A stretch of 64,000 nt of DNA. Source: Firmicutes bacterium UBA3553 (GTDB lineage: Bacteria > Bacillota > Clostridia > Tissierellales > Sedimentibacteraceae). Both the position numbers and the translations under genes were made by a program. Shown here piece after piece: positions 59,932-64,000 of this stretch; position 1 is the first letter of the stretch, and every line of letters begins with the position of its first letter. The stretch is from contig DFOA01000003.1 in the NCBI GenBank assembly GCA_002381185.1, positions 12,732 through 76,731 of the forward strand, written 5' to 3'. Below the pieces are notes generated by a model. It saw only the letters and a program-made list of their open reading frames with translations, did not search any database and was not told the DNA's origin.

Positions 59932-59966
59932 TAGACCTGACTGCAATTGAATGCAGTCATAGTCTA
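59932..59966 (-). terminator. Terminator of the beta-lactamase-fold gene
   Basis: TGACTGCA, loop ATTGAA, TGCAGTCA, extended by TAGAC/GTCTA after an interior mismatch; moderately T-rich after it on the minus strand. Confidence 0.65.
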
Positions 59967-59984
59967 TTGGAAAAAACTTGATCT

Positions 59985-60755
59985 TCAGCGCATATCTTCA
60001 TATATCAGTCTTGAAATCTTTCCTATAATTTCACGACCTTCTTTATTTGATTCAGTTTGGTTAGTCAGAACACATATTATATATGCCTTATCCGGCAAAT
60101 ATACTATTCCTCCATCATGTTCCAAATAGTCCAAATCTCCCGTTTTATGAGCAATGACAACTTCTTCAGGCAGATATAAGTCAAGTCTGCCCCTTACCTG
60201 CTGTCTTTTTAAAATATTTAACATCATCTGACTGAAATCTGCGTTTACATTTTCACCATTGTAAATAAGTTCAAAAATGTGGGCAAAATCATTTGCTGTT
60301 ATTAAGTTATCTCTTCCCTCTTTTGCTGCCTGTGAATCCATCATTTTTCTTTGAAGCTTTGTATGTTGAAGCCCCAGTTTTTTTATTGCGGCATTTATAT
60401 TGTTTATGCCAAGCATGTTTATTAATATATTTGTTGCCATATTGTCACTGACTATTATCATCAATGTACATATTTCTTCTAATGTAAACTTATGACCGCA
60501 GTTTAATTCCTTTAGTATCCCATCGCCGCCTGTTTTCATTTCCTCCGTTATTTCAATAACGTCATTCAACTTATAAACACCCTCATTGACTTTATTGAAA
60601 AGCTCTGACATTATTGAAAGTTTAATGGTACTTGCTGATGGAAACACTAAATTCTCATTTATTTTTATTGTCTTATTGTTTGATAAGTCCTTTACAACTA
60701 CTGCTACATTTCCTTTTTGTCCGCTTATGAATTTTTTTAATTTTTCTTCTAACAT
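59985..60755 (-). CDS. Cytoplasmic class-A beta-lactamase-fold serine hydrolase
   Basis: A 256-residue serine hydrolase. S-x-x-K is FPSASTIKLSIM (S42, K45), then the SDN triad in IIVSDNMATN (103-105) and KTG in VIAHKTGDLDY. The class-A E-x-x-L-N motif is not recognisable; in its place is MMDSQAAKEGRDN. No signal peptide, since residue 1 leads straight into the fold. So penicillin defence is unlikely, and an intracellular amide/peptide hydrolase is a better guess. It begins 8 bases after the permease gene, hence co-expressed. Confidence 0.82.
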   Translation of the reverse strand: MLEEKLKKFISGQKGNVAVVVKDLSNNKTIKINENLVFPSASTIKLSIMSELFNKVNEGVYKLNDVIEITEEMKTGGDGILKELNCGHKFTLEEICTLMIIVSDNMATNILINMLGINNINAAIKKLGLQHTKLQRKMMDSQAAKEGRDNLITANDFAHIFELIYNGENVNADFSQMMLNILKRQQVRGRLDLYLPEEVVIAHKTGDLDYLEHDGGIVYLPDKAYIICVLTNQTESNKEGREIIGKISRLIYEDMR

Positions 60756-60763
60756 ATTGACCT

Positions 60764-62059
60764 CTATTCAAAGCACGCTCTTATTACAACAAGAATAATT
60801 GAAAATGCTGTAACAATTACTCCGTACTTCACTAAATTTTTCATATCCTTAGATCTTGCAAGACCCATCTGACCTATCATATCTGCCTCAGGATAAGCAA
60901 ACGATGTGATTTGTCCTGCGACAAGAAGTATCAAGGCCCACAAAGAGGGTGATATTCCAAGACTCTGAATAGCAGGCTTGAACATATTGTCCATTACGAT
61001 ATTATCTGCTGTTGCTGCTCCTCCAACTCCGAAAATTCCTGTCAAGGCAGCCACAAATGAGAATACAACCTTACTTTGAGATTGTAATAATGGATTTAAC
61101 ATTGAAACCAATTTTTCAAATGCTCCGACTTCTGCTATAAAATTAATAAACGGATTAAACAGCACAAACATTACGAACAGCCACATCATGCGGGAAGCAC
61201 CTTTTATAAACGTGTCAACCAGGTCATTGGGATGAAGCTTTCCTGCTAAACCTGTAATCATAGCTGATACGGAAATAACCAGTATTGCGTATGAAGATCC
61301 ACTTTGAAGAGTTATGCCGTATGCAATCAATGCCAGCATTGATAAGCCAAAAGCTAAAGCAGCCTTTTTAACATCGCTTCCTGCAACATATTCGTCCTTA
61401 GTCTTTTCAAAATTATCATATGCATAGACCCCTAAGGTTTTCTTCTGTACCCTGTTTGCCATAATAAATGTTATTGTTAAAACCAATACAGCTAAGGGAA
61501 CTCCTGCTGCCGCCATATATTGGGCATAGGTTAAATTTGTAAGACCCATTATAGTAACAACCTGAGGTGTGTATGGTCCCACGAACATCCCCGTCAAACC
61601 GGCGCCCATAAATACAACTGCAACAGTAGAAGGTGTAATACCTATTGTAGCAACCAGAGGTATTATAATAGGAGCAATAATTGCATTTGCACCTGCCAAT
61701 GTGCCAAGCAGTGAAACAAGAATCGTCGAACTTACCATTGTTGTTGCGATTGCCTTCTTTTCATTGTCCACTCCAATCCTTTTCACAAGGCTCATGACAA
61801 GGTATTCCGCAACCCCTGTTTTCTGTAAAACCGCTCCCAAACCTGATCCAAGCATTATGATAAACCCTATCATGCCTAAAAATGAACCCAGAGATTCGGC
61901 CATTACGCTTCCAAATGATGAAAATGGCTGCTTTGTAATAATTGCGCTTAAAATAACACAAATAACAACATTTAATACAGGATTTAAATCTTTAAATGAT
62001 AAAATAATATAAATAATTAATGGTACTAAAGCAAAAATTGGTGATAAATTAAATAACAT
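60764..62059 (-). CDS. Ion-transporter-superfamily permease (NhaC/GntP/CitM-like)
   Basis: Membrane protein of 431 residues, about 11-12 helices, with two pseudo-symmetric halves. MIGFIIMLGSGLGAVLQKTGVAEYLV, ANAIIAPIIIPLVATIGITPSTVAVVF and FGVGGAATADNIVMDNMFKPAI resemble Na+/H+ antiporters of the NhaC type and related carboxylate/gluconate permeases. Substrate cannot be assigned; its partner hydrolase suggests a peptide or amide. AGGAGG precedes ATG. Upstream lies a possible short leader frame at 62049-62123. Confidence 0.75.
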   Translation of the reverse strand: MLFNLSPIFALVPLIIYIILSFKDLNPVLNVVICVILSAIITKQPFSSFGSVMAESLGSFLGMIGFIIMLGSGLGAVLQKTGVAEYLVMSLVKRIGVDNEKKAIATTMVSSTILVSLLGTLAGANAIIAPIIIPLVATIGITPSTVAVVFMGAGLTGMFVGPYTPQVVTIMGLTNLTYAQYMAAAGVPLAVLVLTITFIMANRVQKKTLGVYAYDNFEKTKDEYVAGSDVKKAALAFGLSMLALIAYGITLQSGSSYAILVISVSAMITGLAGKLHPNDLVDTFIKGASRMMWLFVMFVLFNPFINFIAEVGAFEKLVSMLNPLLQSQSKVVFSFVAALTGIFGVGGAATADNIVMDNMFKPAIQSLGISPSLWALILLVAGQITSFAYPEADMIGQMGLARSKDMKNLVKYGVIVTAFSIILVVIRACFE

Positions 62060-62123
62060 AATATCCTCCTGAGTTAATTAATATAGATTTGGTATTCGCC
62101 GTAGCTAAAATGTCTTTTTTCAT
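62049..62123 (-). CDS. Possible 24-codon leader frame overlapping the permease start
   Basis: ATG at 62123 opens MKKDILATANTKSILINSGG and ends with TAA right behind the permease ATG, overlapping it out of frame. The nearest GGAGGTGAT is about 19 bases upstream, too far for a good start, and GTGATTTC is nearer but weak. It may be chance, or a translational-coupling leader. Confidence 0.2.
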   Translation of the reverse strand: MKKDILATANTKSILINSGGYYVI

Positions 62124-62167
62124 GAAATCACTATGTATATAATCACCTCCACATATTTTTAAATATA

Positions 62168-62210
62168 AAAAAACCCAACAAAAACAAATATACTTGTTCT
62201 TGCTGGGTTT
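62168..62210 (-). terminator. Terminator of the DUF3870 gene
   Basis: On the minus strand AACCCAGCAAGAACAA and TTGTTTTTGTTGGGTT pair imperfectly around GTATAT, followed by TTTTT. Confidence 0.78.
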
Positions 62211-62254
62211 CATTTACTCCGACATAGTTTTACTAAATCACATAAATAAAGCAG

Positions 62255-62575
62255 CTATTTATAGTATTTATCTTTAATATCCTGATATTTCTTTAAAGCA
62301 TCTTTGTAAGATACTATTACGGCTTTTTGAGAAGTACCGTGATAACGTCTTTTTATTTCTTGTTCTAAATTATCAAACTCTACAATATTTTTGCCAGTAA
62401 ATAACTTTTTAATAAAATTCTCTGTTATACTAATTGTATGAGTGCATCCTACATCAATTATTTCGTCTGTCTCTGCATCGATTTCAAATGCTATATAAAA
62501 CGAATTATAAATTGTTGTAATGGCATTATCCATGTTTGTTCTGGATTCACCAATTATATAGACTGACTCCTTCAT
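62255..62575 (-). CDS. DUF3870 protein
   Basis: A 106-residue soluble protein of the DUF3870 family: VYIIGESRTNMDNAITTIYNSFYIAFEIDAETDEIIDVGCTHTI at the start and ERRYHGTSQKAVIVSYKDALKKY-type end (here IKRRYHGTSQKAVIVSYKDA). The conserved cysteine in DVGCTHT is the only potentially reactive residue. Members often accompany amino-acid or ketoacid catabolic genes in Clostridia, but function is unknown. GGTGATTT precedes ATG. Confidence 0.85.
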   Translation of the reverse strand: MKESVYIIGESRTNMDNAITTIYNSFYIAFEIDAETDEIIDVGCTHTISITENFIKKLFTGKNIVEFDNLEQEIKRRYHGTSQKAVIVSYKDALKKYQDIKDKYYK

Positions 62576-62703
62576 TAAATCACCACGATATCAAATGAAA
62601 TCATTTTCTTACAGAAATATATTATATATTCCTTTTCTCAAAACTTCAAGATATTTTTAATTGTAATTTTATTCCAGCGTGTGAACAGTATTTACTACTC
62701 ACA

Positions 62704-62788
62704 GTTATCATCCTGAGCAGCAGCAAAGGATATCCTATTTCTGAAAAATGGAGTTAGGACATTCATGCTACACACTCAGAATGACAAC
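62704..62788. mobile_element. Small MITE-like element with terminal inverted repeats
   Basis: GTTATCATCCTGAG (62704-62717) and CTCAGAATGACAAC (62775-62788) are 14-base imperfect inverted ends of an 85-base non-coding unit. The ends resemble the widespread 'GTCATTCTGAGC...' interspersed repeats of Firmicutes, as I remember them. It sits in the 249-base gap between the DUF3870 and C39-like genes; no transposase. Confidence 0.5.
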
Positions 62789-62824
62789 GGTCTGACACCC
62801 TTATTTAAGGCTGCTCCTCCAATG

Positions 62825-64000
62825 TTAATTCTCTGTTGCTTGTTTAATCAGCATATCTGAACCAGATTCTTCCGTCTCTCCCGGTTCATCTGGTTCTTCC
62901 AGTTTCTCCGGTTCTTCATTAACCTCTTCAGTTTCAATGCTCTCAATATACTCTTCTTCAACAGCTTCCGCTAATCCTTCTATAAGCTCTTCTGCTGTTG
63001 CTACATATACATAGCCTACATCAGTGATTATATAAACTTTTAAATCAGGATTAGTTATTACATCATCATCAAATTTAAGTGAATTTTTATTCTGTTTAGC
63101 AAAGTAACTGTAGGTTTCTCCATTATCTGCAGTATAAATTATATTTCCGCCGAAGTTTTGAACATTAATATTTGTGCCATTATAATATACTTCATATTCA
63201 TATGGGCTTTCTGTTTTAATTAATTTAGCTTCTACTCTCTTTGTATGAGCAAATCCGGCATTTTCTTCCTTGTCATGAACTATGTATGCTGTTCTGTTTG
63301 ACCATGCTTTATCAAATTGTTCAAGCTTATATACTCTTTCCACTGTTTCATTCGTTCCAGCAAACGGGTCATTTGCTATTACATATTCTGCTCCGTCTAT
63401 TGTTTTAAATCCTGTTACTAAAAATAAATGCCCGCCGGTTGTTCCCGGAGCTCCTTCTAAATACGGATACTTTTTATTGCCTGGGTCATTTGTATATTTT
63501 ACACTTACTCCTACCGGATACCCCTTTGCTATTTCTCTTTTCAATCCATCAACAGTTGTATAATCAACATATGATTTATATCCGTAGCTTCCTGCTGATG
63601 CCATTGTAAATGCCCAGTTTCCAAAGCCATAATTAAAATCGTAGTTGTTTTGAGCAACCTCCTCAGGCAGTAAATCTTCTCCCATTCTATTCATCATCAT
63701 TGTTATTGTAGTTGGACTGCATATAGAACTTGCTATTCTGGGATCTCTTTTCATTTGTGAAATATTTGGAGTCGGTATTACCTTATTTAAGTCAGTTATA
63801 TTTATTTCATCTTTAAATTCTTTTTCTATTGACTGTCCCGGCAATGTGTTTTTAAGAGTTCCGTGAAGATATCTTACCGTTGGAGTTACTGAAGGGTCCT
63901 TTGTATAGAGAGTTGCCTTTAACTGCACCTTGCTTGCTGTTTCTCCATTATTTCCTTTTATTGTTAATTCATCCACTGATATCTTCGCCAATGTATCTTC
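62825..64000 (-). CDS. C39-like papain-fold peptidase, 5' end outside window
   Basis: At least 391 residues; the frame is open past the right edge (a TTG at 63991 is not a credible start). A peptidase_C39_2-type domain has its Cys in ASSICSPTTITMMMNRMG, His in TTGGHLFLVTGF and Asp in VIANDPFAG, so the triad is complete. A C-terminal beta domain (about 250-340) and an acidic tail rich in EEPEKLEEPDEPGETEE follow. Upstream residues (VSVDEL-like, VQLKATLYTKDPSVTPTVRY) suggest a beta-sandwich before the protease. Probably secreted, wall- or peptide-processing; the signal peptide would be beyond the edge. Confidence 0.82.
   Translation of the reverse strand, partial: EDTLAKISVDELTIKGNNGETASKVQLKATLYTKDPSVTPTVRYLHGTLKNTLPGQSIEKEFKDEINITDLNKVIPTPNISQMKRDPRIASSICSPTTITMMMNRMGEDLLPEEVAQNNYDFNYGFGNWAFTMASAGSYGYKSYVDYTTVDGLKREIAKGYPVGVSVKYTNDPGNKKYPYLEGAPGTTGGHLFLVTGFKTIDGAEYVIANDPFAGTNETVERVYKLEQFDKAWSNRTAYIVHDKEENAGFAHTKRVEAKLIKTESPYEYEVYYNGTNINVQNFGGNIIYTADNGETYSYFAKQNKNSLKFDDDVITNPDLKVYIITDVGYVYVATAEELIEGLAEAVEEEYIESIETEEVNEEPEKLEEPDEPGETEESGSDMLIKQATEN

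Overview
The window is a low-G+C chromosomal segment, by eye typical of an anaerobic Clostridia/Tissierellia-type Firmicute. Supporting features are a SAM-I (S-box) riboswitch before metK, a THF riboswitch before folT, a nine-gene V/A-type ATPase operon whose K subunit carries the Na+-binding signature, a fab operon that uses FabK, an S-layer-homology protein, GGAGG-type ribosome binding sites with frequent TTG/GTG starts, and near-consensus sigma-A promoters. I see no rRNA, tRNA, CRISPR array, prophage or intact insertion sequence. A Sedimentibacter-like amino-acid fermenter would fit, but that is inference.

Layout. 0-11 kb: metK with its riboswitch, a phosphodiester-glycosidase exoprotein, mscL, a SEC-C protein, an EamA permease, a formate channel coupled to formate-THF ligase, and an orphan panB with a U32-like TIM-barrel partner. 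11-19.2 kb: an IclR regulator and a seven-gene operon (ridA, eutB-like lyase, doeA-like M24 hydrolase, dctQ, dctM, M20 amidohydrolase, dctP). I read this as uptake and anaerobic breakdown of ectoine/hydroxyectoine or a close relative. The M20 gene has one in-frame TGA inside its metal-binding motif. 19.4-28.9 kb: folT, a flavoprotein, a lipoprotein, an SLH protein, DAHP synthase plus chorismate mutase, a PutP symporter and a nitronate-monooxygenase-like enzyme. 28.9-37.7 kb: V-ATPase operon H-I-K-E-C-F-A-B-D. 38.0-42.9 kb: acpP-fabK-fabD-fabG-fabF-fabZ. 42.9-47.4 kb: tsaC/sua5, a low-molecular-weight phosphatase, rpiB, a TagO/WecA-type transferase and wecB. 47.5-55.9 kb: ZIP transporter, DUF3343, YfbR-like nucleotidase, ApbE with its likely FMN-carrying lipoprotein substrate, a beta-propeller exoprotein, DUF1540 and DUF3810 proteins. 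56.2-64 kb: glutaminase, dipeptide epimerase, PepV dipeptidase, a cytoplasmic beta-lactamase-fold protein with a permease, DUF3870, and the 3' part of a C39-like peptidase cut by the window edge.

How the parts work together. Formate import and activation feed one-carbon metabolism, alongside SAM synthesis and folate uptake. The Na+-type ATPase fits with a Na+/solute symporter and TRAP transport. The promoters of acpP and of the nitronate-monooxygenase-like gene carry the same dyad (TTTGATATTCAAA type) at the same position over the -10, which suggests one FabT/FabR-like regulon.

The most unusual items are the putative ectoine fermentation operon, the TGA in its amidohydrolase, a 14-bp perfect palindrome just upstream of its promoter, and an intergenic repeat family with a strict 11-bp period and inverted halves. 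The repeat occurs in four gaps between 39.7 and 47.4 kb and in one case supplies the last codons of a gene.
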